Counted from the first letter of the stretch, positions 8,801 to 20,610 are shown. The stretch: 64,000 bases of DNA from Tistrella mobilis (GCF_039634785.1 NZ_JBBIAB010000021.1:1-64000); one strand, 5' to 3'. The notes: generated from the letters alone by a model not told the origin. Program-made: numbers and translations.

Positions 8801-8840
8801 TCACGAGCAGGTCGGAAACTTCACGAGCAGGTCGAAACGC
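8801..8840. repeat. Tandem 20-bp duplication in the 5' region of the NTF2-like gene
   Basis: Two adjacent copies of a 20-bp unit beginning TCACGAGCAGGTC (8801-8820 and 8821-8840), differing by one indel and two terminal bases. The repeat lies just upstream of the start at 8783 on the minus strand. Confidence 0.85.
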
Positions 8841-9106
8841 GGGCACCGCCCGCCGCATCAATCACTGCCGCGGCATCGGTGCCAGCCCGGTCGACGGCAT
8901 GTATCCGCCGCCGGTGTCGAGGGACACAATGGCACGGTCCGACCGCTTCGCCAAGCCCTGATTCACAGGGGGCGCCATGCCGGCCATCCCGGCCATACCC
9001 TTGATCTGCCATCGATATCGGCCCCTGTGTGACCCCCGGTCACACGCTGTCCGGGCCCCCCTGCCCTACCGGACCTACCGTGGCTTGAGGCCGGCATCCG
9101 CCGGGC

Positions 9107-9457
9107 TCAGCGGCACTCCCCGATATACTGCAGCAGCCATTCCCGGCCCTGGGATGCCGGTGCATTGCCGATCACCCGTTCCTCGCGCTTCACGATACGA
9201 TAACCGTTCGGGCACAGGCGCTTACGGTCGAGTTCTCCGATCAGGAGTCCGGTTCGTGTCGCCTCCCCCTGGTCGCTGTCTTTGGCATAGCGCCCGCGAT
9301 CGAAGGCCGTCGCTTCGAACACGAAGTGCCGGTCATCCTTGACGATGATGTCCGACCGCATGTCGCGCTCGGCCGGAAACTGCAGGCAGCCGGTCAACAG
9401 CACGGCGCCCAGAAGCCCGGCGGTCACAGCCGGACGGAGCGGAAACGGCAAGCCCAT
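9107..9457 (-). CDS. Small hypothetical lipoprotein
   Basis: A 116-residue protein with a type II signal sequence: a hydrophobic segment and lipobox LLTGC with the acylated cysteine at residue 24. The mature part is charged and mixed alpha/beta, with two further cysteines (RLCPNGY and the C-terminal GECR) that could pair in the periplasm. I do not recognise a family. Codon bias matches its neighbours. It stands alone between the NTF2-like gene and the chemoreceptor. Confidence 0.6.
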   Translation of the reverse strand: MGLPFPLRPAVTAGLLGAVLLTGCLQFPAERDMRSDIIVKDDRHFVFEATAFDRGRYAKDSDQGEATRTGLLIGELDRKRLCPNGYRIVKREERVIGNAPASQGREWLLQYIGECR

Positions 9458-9588
9458 GACGTCCGCACACCCCCTTCATTGACAGGAGACGGGTTACAGG
9501 AACACGCAAACAGGGCGCCGCCTGATCCGCGACGCCCTGCTCATCTCATAGCACAGATATATCAGAGAGCTGTGGTGATATCCTCATG

Positions 9589-11310
9589 TCATGCCGCAGA
9601 CAGGCTCTGATTGCGCATGTCGGTGAGGAAGGCATCGATGTCGTGCCGCAGTCGCCCCGCCTGCGCCGACAGCAGATCGGTCGCCTGGGCCAGGCTGCGG
9701 GCGGCAGAACCGGTATCGTCGGCCGCACGATTGACCTGAGAAACCGTGGTCGACACCTCCTGAGAACCCACGGCGGCCTGCTGAACGTTCCGGGCGATCT
9801 CGCCGGTGGCGGCTGTCTGCTCTTCCACGGCACTGGCGATGGTGGTGGAGATTTCGTTGATGTTGTCGATCGTGCCACCGATCGCCCGGAAGGCCTCCAC
9901 CGAGCGCTCGGTCGCCGCCTGAATGGCCGAGATCTGGGCGGCGATATCGGCCGTGGCCTTGCCGGTCTGGCCGGCCAGGCTCTTCACCTCGCCCGCAACC
10001 ACGGCGAAGCCCTTGCCGGCATCGCCTGCACGCGCGGCCTCGATGGTGGCATTCAGCGCCAGAAGATTGGTCTGGCCGGCGATATCCTCGATCAGCCGAA
10101 CGATGTCGCCGATCCGTCCTGCAGCCTCGGCCAGGCTCTGGATGGTCTGATCCGCCCCTTCCGCCTGTGCACTGGCCTTGGCCGCGACATCGGTCGAGCG
10201 CACCACCTGATTGGAGATTTCCCGCAGCGTGCCGGCCATTTCTTCGGCGGCTGCCGCCACGGTCTGGACATTGGCCGAGGTTTCCTCGGCCGCCGCCGCA
10301 GAGGACCCGGCCCGGCCGCGCAGATCATCGGCGAGCCCGGACATCGTGCCGGCGGTCTCCTGCAGGTGCCGGATCGCCTTGTCGACCTCGGACAGGATGG
10401 CCACGACCTCGCGGTCGAAGCCCTGGATGCGCCGCTCCAATGCCTCGGCGCGCTTCAGGCGCTCGACCTGGGCCCGTTCACGCTCTTCGCCAAGCCGCCG
10501 CGCCGTCGCCTGCGCGCCCCGCAGCACCTCGAGCGCCCGGGCCATCACGCCCACTTCGTCCCGGCGATCGGTGCCGGGGACCGTCACATCGTCGGTGCCG
10601 GCCGCAATGGTCTCCATGGCGCCGCTGATCCGCCCCAGCGGCCGGCCGATGCCCGCGATCGCGACCACACCAGCCGCGGCCAGGCCGAGCAGAATACCGG
10701 CCGCAGCAACGCCCAGCAGCAGCAGCACCCGGCCATCATGGAAATCGCGCATGGCGTCGACCCCGGCCTCAACGGCCGCCGCGTTCTGCACGGCCAGCTT
10801 TTCCAGCTGGTCGTTGAACGCCTTGCGGTTCGCACGGTTGGCGTCGTTGTCGCCATAGGCACGTGCCGCTGCAGGCCCTTCGGTCCGCCCCAGACGCACC
10901 AGTTCGCTGCGGAACGCGATGAATTCCTGCGCTTTGGCCATCACAGGCACAAAATCGGCGCGCTGTGCCTCGGGAACCGCACGCTCCCAGGCGGCCATGG
11001 TTTCGCCCAGCTTGTCGAGGGCGGCCATCAGCGTCACCGCAAACTTTTCTGCCTTCTGGGAATCGGCGGACATATAGATACCGCGGCTGTCGGACACCAC
11101 CGACATCACCAGCCCGTTGGCGCGTTCGCCATAGGTGGCGCGTTCCGAGGCATTGCGCATCGTCTCGCCGTGGCGTTCGCTGACCATCAGCCCGTCATAG
11201 CTCAACACGGCGATAATCAGGGCCACCACCGCCATGATCACGATCAGCAGGGCTGATTTGATCGTGATGGTCATCCGTCCGAGAATTCGATCCATCGTCA
11301 ACATCCACAT
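9589..11310 (-). CDS. Methyl-accepting chemotaxis protein
   Basis: A 573-residue transmembrane chemoreceptor. It has TM1 at about residues 15-38, a roughly 150-residue helical periplasmic ligand domain, TM2 at about 192-216, a HAMP linker ([14 protein letters not shown]), and a long coiled-coil signalling domain whose hairpin tip reads [20 protein letters not shown], the conserved contact site for CheA/CheW. The ligand cannot be read from sequence. Several in-frame ATGs (11310, 11304, 11295, 11274) are possible and none has a strong Shine-Dalgarno; the longest is listed. No che genes are nearby. Confidence 0.85.
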   Translation of the reverse strand: MWMLTMDRILGRMTITIKSALLIVIMAVVALIIAVLSYDGLMVSERHGETMRNASERATYGERANGLVMSVVSDSRGIYMSADSQKAEKFAVTLMAALDKLGETMAAWERAVPEAQRADFVPVMAKAQEFIAFRSELVRLGRTEGPAAARAYGDNDANRANRKAFNDQLEKLAVQNAAAVEAGVDAMRDFHDGRVLLLLGVAAAGILLGLAAAGVVAIAGIGRPLGRISGAMETIAAGTDDVTVPGTDRRDEVGVMARALEVLRGAQATARRLGEERERAQVERLKRAEALERRIQGFDREVVAILSEVDKAIRHLQETAGTMSGLADDLRGRAGSSAAAAEETSANVQTVAAAAEEMAGTLREISNQVVRSTDVAAKASAQAEGADQTIQSLAEAAGRIGDIVRLIEDIAGQTNLLALNATIEAARAGDAGKGFAVVAGEVKSLAGQTGKATADIAAQISAIQAATERSVEAFRAIGGTIDNINEISTTIASAVEEQTAATGEIARNVQQAAVGSQEVSTTVSQVNRAADDTGSAARSLAQATDLLSAQAGRLRHDIDAFLTDMRNQSLSAA

Positions 11311-11531
11311 CGGAGTGGTGCGGCCGCAGCTGCAGTCCGCTGTCCGACGCAGCTTAAAATGGATGTGGTAAATAAATCGAGAATGCCCGGTAAATGAATG
11401 GTAAACGACTATTCGTCAAGAATGATCGATCCTGAACCTAAGCTCATTATTTCAATGAGATTGAAAAAATATCCACCATCGGCGACAAGATGTTTCCGAT
11501 AAAGATGATTTCGGTGGTATGCCGTAACGAA

Positions 11532-11565
11532 GAAAGCGGCACGCTCCTGAGAGCATGCCGCTTTC
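11532..11565 (-). terminator. Terminator of the split tRNA-Lys gene
   Basis: An imperfect stem-loop, GAAAGCGGCA.GCTC with its complement (arms 11532-11546 and 11551-11565, one mismatch), starting only 7 bp beyond the encoded CCA. On the minus strand it is followed by TTCGTTA. Placement immediately after the tRNA supports a terminator role. Confidence 0.65.
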
Positions 11566-11571
11566 CAAAGA

Positions 11572-11897
11572 TGGTGAGCCCGCTGGGACTCGAACCCAGG
11601 ACCCTCTGATTACTCCACCACCACGGCTTTCGCCGCCGCAACCGCAACCGGTGCGTTTGTGGCCCGGACCATCCCTTCACCCTGTCGGAACGCCCTCGGA
11701 CGGGGCGCTTGAGTTAGGTGGGCGCCGTCTGGCCTCTACACCTTCCGATTCCTCGAACCGAGGGATCGGCTTGGCTCGGGATTGCCGTCGCCGCGACGCG
11801 GACGGGTTCCCCGACTTTGACGCCTGTTTCATCCGGCCGTTTCCGGCCGGCGCTCCCAATCGAAAGTCAGATGCTCTACCGGCTGAGCTACGGGCTC
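11572..11897 (-). tRNA. tRNA-Lys(UUU), interrupted by a group I intron
   Basis: Two exons, 11863-11897 (35 nt) and 11572-11612 (41 nt), join to a 76-nt tRNA with encoded CCA. The acceptor stem GAGCCCG/CGGGCTC is 7 perfect pairs, the D stem is GCTC/GAGC, the anticodon stem is TCTGA/TCAGA, and the T arm is CTGGG TTCGAGT CCCAG. The joined anticodon loop reads CUUUUAA, so the anticodon is UUU (lysine), with the intron between U35 and U36. Without removal of the insert the gene does not fold as a tRNA. It decodes AAA/AAG lysine codons and, if it is the only tRNA-Lys(UUU) gene, splicing would be essential. Confidence 0.9.
11613..11862 (-). ncRNA. Group I self-splicing intron (IC3-like) in tRNA-Lys
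   Basis: The 250-nt insert follows group I rules: the upstream exon ends in U and the intron ends in G. Internal sequence matches the core of bacterial tRNA introns such as the Azoarcus tRNA-Ile ribozyme. It has a P2 stem CCGGCCG/CGGCCGG capped by a GAAA tetraloop (intron nt 13-30), CCCGAGCCAAGC (nt 83-94), the P7/guanosine-site segment GAAGGTGTAGAGGCCAGACG (nt 118-137), CCCACCTAA, and GGTGAAGGGATGGTCC (nt 181-196). A tentative P1 pairs exon CUUU with GGAG at intron nt 7-10, including the U.G at the splice site. There is no room for a homing endonuclease, and none is encoded. Confidence 0.88.
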
Positions 11898-11963
11898 GCA
11901 GGATCTGCGGTTCGCCGCCACCGACTGCCCGGGAGAAGACCGCCCCGGCTGCGAACGGGCGTA

Positions 11964-11992
11964 ACCATAGGGGCGAGGCTGCAATCGGTCAA
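11964..11992 (-). promoter_or_regulatory. Sigma-70-type promoter for tRNA-Lys
   Basis: On the minus strand TTGACC (11987-11992) is separated by exactly 17 bp from TATGGT (11964-11969). Initiation near 11957 would leave a leader of about 60 nt before the tRNA 5' end for RNase P removal. Confidence 0.7.
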
Positions 11993-12187
11993 GCCGTGGA
12001 ACGCCGCGAAACACATGCCGATGCGATCCGGTTCAAACGTCGTGCGACATCGCACCTCGGGCGCGTGCAGCGACGGGTCTGGTCACGCCGGGCGTGCTGT
12101 GTCAATGATCGATGGACGAGAACGGCCGGCGCACCGCAGCTGCGACCGGTCGCGGCCGGAGGTACGACCTGAGAGGACCCTGTCGCC

Positions 12188-13909
12188 ATGACCATGAACT
12201 ATGCCGAGGCCCGCGCCTTTCTGCTGGCCCATCGCAAGGATTACGACCGCGCCTGTGCCGGATTTTCCTGGCCACGACCCGAGCGGTTCAACTGGGCGCT
12301 TGACTGGTTCGATGCCGTGCTCGCGACCGAGGCCGAAAGCCGCAACCGTCCGGCGCTTCGGATCGTCGACGTGCCGACCGGCGCCGAGACCTCGCTGAGT
12401 TTTGCCGAGCTGCGCGATCGCTCGGATCGGGTCGCCAATCATCTCCGCTATCTGGGCGTCGCGCGCGGCGACCGCATTCTGCTGATGCTGGGCAACACGG
12501 TCCCGCTTTGGGAGACGATGCTGGCGGCCATGAAACTGGGTGCCGTGGTCATCCCGGCCACCACCCTGCTTTCAACCGAGGATCTTGACGACCGGCTGGA
12601 GCGTGGTCGTGTGCGCCACATCATTGCCGGCGCCGAGCATGCTTCGAAGTTCGAGGCGCTGGAACGGGCCCGCGGCCTGACCCGCATCGCCGCCGATGGC
12701 AGCGCGCCGGGCTGGACCGACTTCGCCGATGCGCATGAAGATCCCCGCTTCGCCCACGGCTTCACCCCGGATGGCGAGACCCGGGCCGAGGATGAACTGC
12801 TGCTCTATTTCACCTCGGGCACCACGGCCAAGCCCAAGCTGGTGATCCACACCCATGCCAGCTATCCGATCGGCCATCTTTCGACGATGTACTGGCTGGG
12901 GCTGCAGCCCGGCGATGTGCATCTGAACATCTCGTCGCCCGGCTGGGCGAAGCATGCCTGGAGCTGCTTCTTCGCCCCCTGGATCGCCGGCGCCACCATC
13001 TTCATCGCCAATCAGCCGCGCTTCGAGGCTGCCAGCCTGCTCGACGCCATTGCACGGGGGGGCGTGACCACTCTCTGCGCCCCGCCGACCGTCTGGCGGA
13101 TGTTCATCCAGCAGGATCTGAAGTCGATCCGCACCAGCCTGCGCGAGGTCTGTGGCGCGGGCGAGCCGCTGAACCCCGAGATCATCGAGCAGGTTCAGGA
13201 GGCCTGGGGCCTGACCATCCGCGACGGCTATGGCCAGACCGAAACCAGCGCCCAGTTCGGCAACCCGCCCGGCCAGCCGATCAAAAACGGCTCCATGGGG
13301 CGGCCGCTGCCGGGTTATGTCGCGACCCTGCTCGACGCCGACGGCAACCAGGTCGAGGAGGGCGAGATCGCACTCGCCTTGGGCGATCGCCGCCCGGCGA
13401 GCCTGATGCGCGGCTACGAAGCCGCCGAGGGCAAGGCCCTGCTCGCCACCTCGGGCGAATTCTACCGCACCGGAGACGTCGCCATCCGTGATGATGACGG
13501 TTATTTCACCTTCGTCGGGCGCGCCGACGACGTCTTCAAGGCGTCGGACTACCGGATCAGCCCCTTCGAGCTTGAGAGCGTGCTGATCGAACACGACGCC
13601 GTCGCCGAGGCGGCCGTGGTTCCCGCACCAGACCCGGTCCGCCTGGCCGTGCCGAAGGCCTATATCTCCCTGATCAAGGGCTTCGAGCCCGATGCTGAGA
13701 CGGCACGGGACATTCTGGCCTATGTCCGCAGCCGGGTGGCGCCCTTCAAGCGCATCCGCCGCATCGAGTTCACCGAGGACCTGCCCAAGACGATTTCAGG
13801 CAAGATCCGCCGGGTCGAACTCCGCCGCGGTGAGAATGCGGGCGAGGCGCCCGAAAGCCGCGGCGGCGTCGAGTTCCGCGAAGAAGACTTCCCCGACCTC
13901 AAGGGCTGA
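12188..13909 (+). CDS. Acyl-CoA synthetase (AMP-forming)
   Basis: A 573-residue member of the ANL adenylate-forming family that activates a carboxylic acid with ATP and transfers it to CoA. Core motifs in order: YFTSGTTAKPK (P-loop-like A3), DGYGQTETS (A5), YRTGDVAIRDDDGYF (A7), GRADDVFKASDYRISPFELE (A8 hinge), and KTISGKIRR with the catalytic lysine (A10). The MNYAEARAFLLAHRKDYDRA start and the SSPGWAKHAWSCFFAPW loop resemble acetyl/medium-chain acyl-CoA synthetases; chain-length preference cannot be settled by eye. A single gene with a GAGAGGA site before the ATG. Confidence 0.85.
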   Translation: MTMNYAEARAFLLAHRKDYDRACAGFSWPRPERFNWALDWFDAVLATEAESRNRPALRIVDVPTGAETSLSFAELRDRSDRVANHLRYLGVARGDRILLMLGNTVPLWETMLAAMKLGAVVIPATTLLSTEDLDDRLERGRVRHIIAGAEHASKFEALERARGLTRIAADGSAPGWTDFADAHEDPRFAHGFTPDGETRAEDELLLYFTSGTTAKPKLVIHTHASYPIGHLSTMYWLGLQPGDVHLNISSPGWAKHAWSCFFAPWIAGATIFIANQPRFEAASLLDAIARGGVTTLCAPPTVWRMFIQQDLKSIRTSLREVCGAGEPLNPEIIEQVQEAWGLTIRDGYGQTETSAQFGNPPGQPIKNGSMGRPLPGYVATLLDADGNQVEEGEIALALGDRRPASLMRGYEAAEGKALLATSGEFYRTGDVAIRDDDGYFTFVGRADDVFKASDYRISPFELESVLIEHDAVAEAAVVPAPDPVRLAVPKAYISLIKGFEPDAETARDILAYVRSRVAPFKRIRRIEFTEDLPKTISGKIRRVELRRGENAGEAPESRGGVEFREEDFPDLKG

Positions 13910-13943
13910 CCCGAGGGGCCGGCCACCTTCGCCCGGGGGGACA

Positions 13944-16186
<2,243 letters not shown>

Positions 16187-16250
16187 CGAAGCTGAAGTAA
16201 CCGATGCAAAGGGTTGATAGGACTTAACAAGTTGAGAAGGCTCAGAACGG

Positions 16251-16288
16251 CGCGGGACGGTGACCGCCCTGGCGGACACCGTCCCGCG
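16251..16288 (-). terminator. GC-rich hairpin between coaD and queA
   Basis: A 12-bp perfect stem (16251-16262 with 16277-16288) in the short gap after the coaD stop. There is no U tract, so it could be an attenuator or mRNA-stabilising hairpin instead of a true terminator. Confidence 0.45.
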
Positions 16289-16312
16289 ATATTCATCGGG
16301 TCTGGCGGCAAC

Positions 16313-16852
16313 TCAGTCCAGCGGACGAAGGCCGTTTCGTTCTTCCTCGAACCGGACATCGAGGATCTTCTTCACCTGCGGGCTGACGAATTGCGAGATG
16401 TCGCCCCCCAGCCGCCCGATCTCTTTCACGAAGCGCGAGGAGATGAACTGCACCTTTTCGGACGCCATCAGGAAGACGGTTTCGACCTGGGTGTTCAGCC
16501 GGGCATTCATGCCCGCCATCTGGAATTCGTACTCGAAGTCCGAAACGGCGCGCAGGCCACGCATGATCACGCCTGCCCCCTGCTCCACCGCAAAATGCAT
16601 CAGCAGGGTGTCGAAGGATTTCACCTCGACCCGGGCTGCCTGATCCGGCGGCAGGGTCTGGAGCTCGGCGAGCACAAGGCTCACCCGCTCTTCCAGCGAA
16701 AACATCGGTCCCTTGCCGGGGTTGGCCGCCACGGCCACCACGAGCTTGTCCACCACCCTCAGGCTGCGTCGGATGATGTCCATATGCCCGTTGGTCACCG
16801 GGTCGAACGTCCCCGGATAGATGCCCTTGCCGCTCAATGCCTGGTCCTCCAC
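16313..16852 (-). CDS. coaD: Phosphopantetheine adenylyltransferase
   Basis: Fourth step of CoA synthesis: adenylyl transfer from ATP to 4'-phosphopantetheine. The 179-residue protein has the nucleotidyltransferase signature YPGTFDPVTNGHMDIIRRS (with the HxGH-like NGHMD), the RGLRAVSDFEYEFQMAGMN segment, and the ISSRFVKEIGRLGGDIS loop. It lies 21 bp downstream of gyrA on the same strand and is probably cotranscribed with it. Confidence 0.95.
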   Translation of the reverse strand: MEDQALSGKGIYPGTFDPVTNGHMDIIRRSLRVVDKLVVAVAANPGKGPMFSLEERVSLVLAELQTLPPDQAARVEVKSFDTLLMHFAVEQGAGVIMRGLRAVSDFEYEFQMAGMNARLNTQVETVFLMASEKVQFISSRFVKEIGRLGGDISQFVSPQVKKILDVRFEEERNGLRPLD

Positions 16853-16873
16853 TGGGTCTCCACCCGCGCCGGC

Positions 16874-19810
16874 TTACGCCTCGTCTTCGTCTCCGCGAAG
16901 ATCGGTCGTCTCCGTCGCGTCCTGCTCCCCCTCGTCACCGGCCTCGCCATCACCATTGGCCTCGCCGGCGCCGTTCTGATCTTCTTCCGCGGTCTCGCTC
17001 AGCCGGGCGGCCGAGACGACCTTTTCGTCCTGGGCGGTCTTGAACACGATCACGCCCATGGTGTCGCGGCCGGCGATACGGATATCCGCCACCGGCGTCC
17101 GGATCAGCTGGCCACCATCGGTCACCAGCATGATCTGTTCGCCCTGCGCCACCGGGAAACAGGCCACGATGTGCCCGTTACGCGCTCCGGTGGTCATGTT
17201 GACGATGCCCGACCCGCCACGATTGGTGGTGCGGTATTCATAGGCCGAGGTGCGCTTGCCATAGCCGCGGGTGGTGACGGCCAGCAGGAATTCCTCCTCG
17301 GCCTCCAGCCGCAGGGCGGTCTCGAGGTCGAGCCCGTAGCGGGCCGCGAGTTCGGCCTCGTCCCCGGGCAGGTCACCGGTCTCGACCGGTGCCGCCTCTT
17401 CGCCGTCCACCACTGCCGAAGTACCGGTCTCCAGCGCCTTCAACTGCGCCAGCCAGCGGCGCTTGGCATTGGCGAAGCGCAGGTAATTGTCGCGGGTGTC
17501 GACGTCCACCTCGCGGTGACGGATGATCGACATCGACACGACCTCGTCGCTGCCGGCCAGAGAGATGCCGCGCACGCCATCGGAGGTGCGGCTCTTGAAC
17601 AGCCGCACGGCCCCCACGGGGAAGCGGATCGCCTTGCCGGCCCGGCTGGCAAGCACCACGTCGTCACCGCCATTGCATGGCAGCACGCCGACCAGACGGT
17701 CGCCCTCGCCAAGCCGGATGGCGATCTTGCCATTGCTCATCACATTGACGAAATCGGCCAGGCGGTTGCGGCGGACATTGCCCTTGGCGGTTGCGAACAT
17801 CACATAGGCGTCGCCGTCGGCGATGGCATCCAGCGCCTCGGCCGCCTCTTCCGCCGCCTCGTCGGCCGCTGCCTCGTCGACCTCGGCGATCTCGGGCATG
17901 TCCGGATCATCGGGCAGCGGCATCAGGGTGGCGATGACCTCGCCTTCCTTCAGCGGCAGCAGGTTGACCATGGCCTTGCCGCGGCTCTGCGGCGTCCCGG
18001 CCGGCAGCTGCCAGACCTTCAGCTTGTAGACCTGGCCGGCGGTGGAGAAGAACAGCACGGCCGCATGGCTGTTGAGCACGAAGATCTGCGAGACGAAATC
18101 CTCGTCACGCACGGCCATCGAAGACCGGCCCTTGCCGCCGCGGCGCTGGGCGCGATAGGTCGACAGCGGCACGCGCTTGATATAGCCGCCATGGGTGACC
18201 GTGACGACCATCTCCTCGCGCTCGATCAGATCCTCGACATTGTAGTCGAACTCCGATTCCTCGATCACGGTGCGCCGCGGCGTCGCGAATTCGTCGCGGA
18301 CCTCGATCAGCTCCTCGCGCAGCACCTCGAGCATGCGGGCGCGATCATTCAGGATGCGGAGATATTCCAGGATCTTGTCGCAGATCTCGCGCAGCTCGGC
18401 ACCGATGCGCTCGCGCTCCAGCCCGGTCAGGCGATGCAGGCGCAGATCCAGAATGGCGCGGGCCTGGGCTTCCGACAGGCTGTACATGCCGTCGACCACG
18501 CTGCGGTCGGGCTCACCCACCAGCGCGATATAGGGCGCGATGTCGCCGGCTGGCCAGGGGCGGTCCATCAGGGCGTCGCGGGCAGAGGCGCTGTCGGGCG
18601 AGGCCTTGATCAGCTCGACCACCGGGTCGAGATTGACGACCGCCACGCCCAGGCCCATCAACACATGGGCCCGCTCGCGCGCCTTGCGCAGTTCATAGAT
18701 CGTCCGGCGGGTAATGACCTCTTCGCGGAACTCCAGGAAGGCCTGAAGCATGTCGCGGAGCGTCATCATCTCGGGCTTGCCGGCATTCAGCGCCAGCATG
18801 TTCACGCCGAACGAAGTCTGCAGCGGGGTGAAGCGATAGAGCTGGTTGACGACCACCTCGGGCGTCGCATCGCGCTTCAGTTCCACCACCACGCGGACGC
18901 CGTCGCGATCGCTTTCGTCGCGCAGATCCGCCACGCCCTCGATCTTACGCTCCCGCACCGCTTCGGCGATGCGCTCGATCATCCGGGCCTTGTTGACCTG
19001 ATAGGGGATCTCGCGAACGATGATCGCCATGCGATCCTTGCGGATCTCCTCCACCTCGACCTTGCCGCGCAGCAGCACCGACCCGCGGCCGGTCAGCAGG
19101 GCCTCGCGGCTGCCGCCGCGGCCGACGATGATGCCGCCGGTCGGGAAGTCCGGGCCGGGCACGATCCGCAGCAGCTCCAGATCGGTGATCTCGGGCCGGT
19201 TGACCATCGCGATGGCGGCGTCGATCACCTCGCCCAGATTATGGGTCGGGATGTTCGTCGCCATACCGACGGCGATGCCGCCCGCACCGTTGACGAGCAG
19301 GTTCGGGAACCGGGCGGGCAGAACCGTCGGCTCGCGGGTCGTGTCGTCGTAATTGTTCTGGAAGTCCACCGTCTCCTTGTCGAGATCCGACAGGAGGGTG
19401 CTGGCGGCCTTGGTCAGGCGGGCCTCGGTATAACGCATGGCCGCCGGGGGATCGCCGTCCATTGAGCCGAAATTGCCCTGGCCGTCGATCAGCGTCAGGC
19501 GCATCGAGAAATCCTGCGCCATGCGGACCATGGTGTCGTAGATCGCGCTGTCGCCATGGGGGTGATACTTACCCATGACGTCGCCGACCACGCGTGCCGA
19601 TTTGCGGAACGGCTTGTTCCACTCGTAGCCGCTCTCGTGCATCGAGAACAGAATCCGCCGGTGCACGGGCTTCAGGCCGTCGCGGACGTCGGGGAGCGCA
19701 CGCGCCACGATCACGCTCATCGCGTAATCGAGGTACGAGCGCCGCATCTCGTCTTCGATCGTGACCGGAGCGATGTCGGAAGCGATGGGCGGAACGGGCG
19801 TGTCGGACAA
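16874..19810 (-). CDS. gyrA: DNA gyrase subunit A
   Basis: Breakage-reunion subunit of gyrase. The 978-residue protein contains the N-terminal winged-helix region, the quinolone-determining segment [19 protein letters not shown] with Ser88 and Asp92 (the positions mutated in resistant strains elsewhere, here the usual residues), and the DNA-linking Tyr127 in AAMRYTE. It has a coiled-coil gate and a six-bladed C-terminal beta-pinwheel including the [10 protein letters not shown] GyrA-box. An acidic Ala/Asp/Glu-rich insert lies between pinwheel blades and the tail is strongly acidic. I chose the TTG at 19810 because upstream in-frame sequence to 19966 is low-complexity and unlike GyrA. Confidence 0.92.
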   Translation of the reverse strand: MSDTPVPPIASDIAPVTIEDEMRRSYLDYAMSVIVARALPDVRDGLKPVHRRILFSMHESGYEWNKPFRKSARVVGDVMGKYHPHGDSAIYDTMVRMAQDFSMRLTLIDGQGNFGSMDGDPPAAMRYTEARLTKAASTLLSDLDKETVDFQNNYDDTTREPTVLPARFPNLLVNGAGGIAVGMATNIPTHNLGEVIDAAIAMVNRPEITDLELLRIVPGPDFPTGGIIVGRGGSREALLTGRGSVLLRGKVEVEEIRKDRMAIIVREIPYQVNKARMIERIAEAVRERKIEGVADLRDESDRDGVRVVVELKRDATPEVVVNQLYRFTPLQTSFGVNMLALNAGKPEMMTLRDMLQAFLEFREEVITRRTIYELRKARERAHVLMGLGVAVVNLDPVVELIKASPDSASARDALMDRPWPAGDIAPYIALVGEPDRSVVDGMYSLSEAQARAILDLRLHRLTGLERERIGAELREICDKILEYLRILNDRARMLEVLREELIEVRDEFATPRRTVIEESEFDYNVEDLIEREEMVVTVTHGGYIKRVPLSTYRAQRRGGKGRSSMAVRDEDFVSQIFVLNSHAAVLFFSTAGQVYKLKVWQLPAGTPQSRGKAMVNLLPLKEGEVIATLMPLPDDPDMPEIAEVDEAAADEAAEEAAEALDAIADGDAYVMFATAKGNVRRNRLADFVNVMSNGKIAIRLGEGDRLVGVLPCNGGDDVVLASRAGKAIRFPVGAVRLFKSRTSDGVRGISLAGSDEVVSMSIIRHREVDVDTRDNYLRFANAKRRWLAQLKALETGTSAVVDGEEAAPVETGDLPGDEAELAARYGLDLETALRLEAEEEFLLAVTTRGYGKRTSAYEYRTTNRGGSGIVNMTTGARNGHIVACFPVAQGEQIMLVTDGGQLIRTPVADIRIAGRDTMGVIVFKTAQDEKVVSAARLSETAEEDQNGAGEANGDGEAGDEGEQDATETTDLRGDEDEA

Positions 19811-20070
19811 GGTACGATCCCGGAACTTGAACCGGTGCCGCCATCGATGGACGGCGCCGGAAAAGGGGGCGACGCCTGCCGTCGAAACGCGGGGGCGCGG
19901 CGTCGGCGGGCGATCAGTCGAAGGCTTACACGCATCGGCCGGGCCGCTCGGAGATCCGTGCGTCACCGGCCGGTCGTGAAATCGTCCCCGAAGCTACCCA
20001 ATTTTGCGCCGCCGAACAACCACGCCGGCCGGCCCCTGCATTCCGGGCGGATGCAGGGGTCCCGGAAGCC

Positions 20071-20484
20071 TCAGGCGACCTTCAGATCAACCTCGACATT
20101 GCCGCGGGTTGCCTTGGAATAGGGGCACACCTGATGCGCGGCTTCGACCAGCGCGTGCGCCGCAGCGGCATCGATGCCGGGCAGGCTGGCGGTCAGCGTC
20201 ACCGCCAGGCCGAAGCTGGTTTCGTCCTTGCCGATCGACACTGCGGCCGCGACCTGGGCGTCATTGCCCAGCTTCACGCCCTTCTGACCGGCGACGAGCT
20301 TCAACGCCGACAGGAAGCAGGCGGCATAGCCGGCGGCGAACAGCTGTTCCGGGTTGGTGCCTTTGCCGTTACCGCCAAGGGCGGCCGGCATGGCGAGCGG
20401 CAGGTCGATATGGCCGTCGTCGCTGGCGGCGCGGCCGTCACGGCCGCCGGTGGCGGTGGCATTGGCGGTGTAGAGGATCTGCAT
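20071..20484 (-). CDS. ohr: Organic hydroperoxide resistance protein
   Basis: Thiol peroxidase that reduces organic hydroperoxides, usually with lipoylated partners. The 137-residue OsmC-fold protein has the redox pair Cys56 (GYAACFLSA) and Cys120 (AHQVCPYSKATRGN), both in the expected context, and the short N-terminal ILYTANATATGGRDG typical of Ohr rather than OsmC. AAGGAG lies 7 nt before the start. The gene lies directly downstream of its regulator gene, and the intervening DNA carries an OhrR-type operator. Confidence 0.93.
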   Translation of the reverse strand: MQILYTANATATGGRDGRAASDDGHIDLPLAMPAALGGNGKGTNPEQLFAAGYAACFLSALKLVAGQKGVKLGNDAQVAAAVSIGKDETSFGLAVTLTASLPGIDAAAAHALVEAAHQVCPYSKATRGNVEVDLKVA

Positions 20485-20543
20485 GGCCTGTCTCCTTGGC
20501 TCGGCCGGCCCTCTCCGGTGCCGGTCATGTCGTCGTTCCGTGC

Positions 20544-20579
20544 CTTATATTGACATCAATTTAATTGTACGCAATACAA
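20544..20579 (-). promoter_or_regulatory. OhrR operator and ohr promoter
   Basis: Two overlapping inverted repeats in the only AT-rich stretch between the genes: CAATT-T-AATTG (20557-20567) and TTGTA-N5-TACAA (20565-20579). They resemble the TACAATT-AATTGTA sites of OhrR proteins. A -10-like TATAAG (minus strand, 20544-20549) lies just downstream, so bound repressor would cover the promoter spacer and -35 region. Confidence 0.75.
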
Positions 20580-20610
20580 AAGAACGTGACATATCACCCA
20601 TGCCCGGCCT

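Noticed and set aside
11573-11900. Two separate partial tRNAs (remnants or an integration attachment site)
   Set aside because: Both halves are exact, complementary and on the same strand. Joining them gives a perfect 76-nt tRNA, and the insert has group I core motifs, so an interrupted gene explains everything.
11447-12191. Several short open frames across the tRNA locus on both strands
   Set aside because: They lie over the tRNA exons and the intron core, which explain the sequence. They have no ribosome sites or family motifs, and none is a plausible homing endonuclease.
16214-19465. A 1083-codon plus-strand open frame antisense to gyrA
   Set aside because: GyrA on the minus strand is unambiguous. 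The plus frame is His/Gln/Asp-rich shadow sequence.
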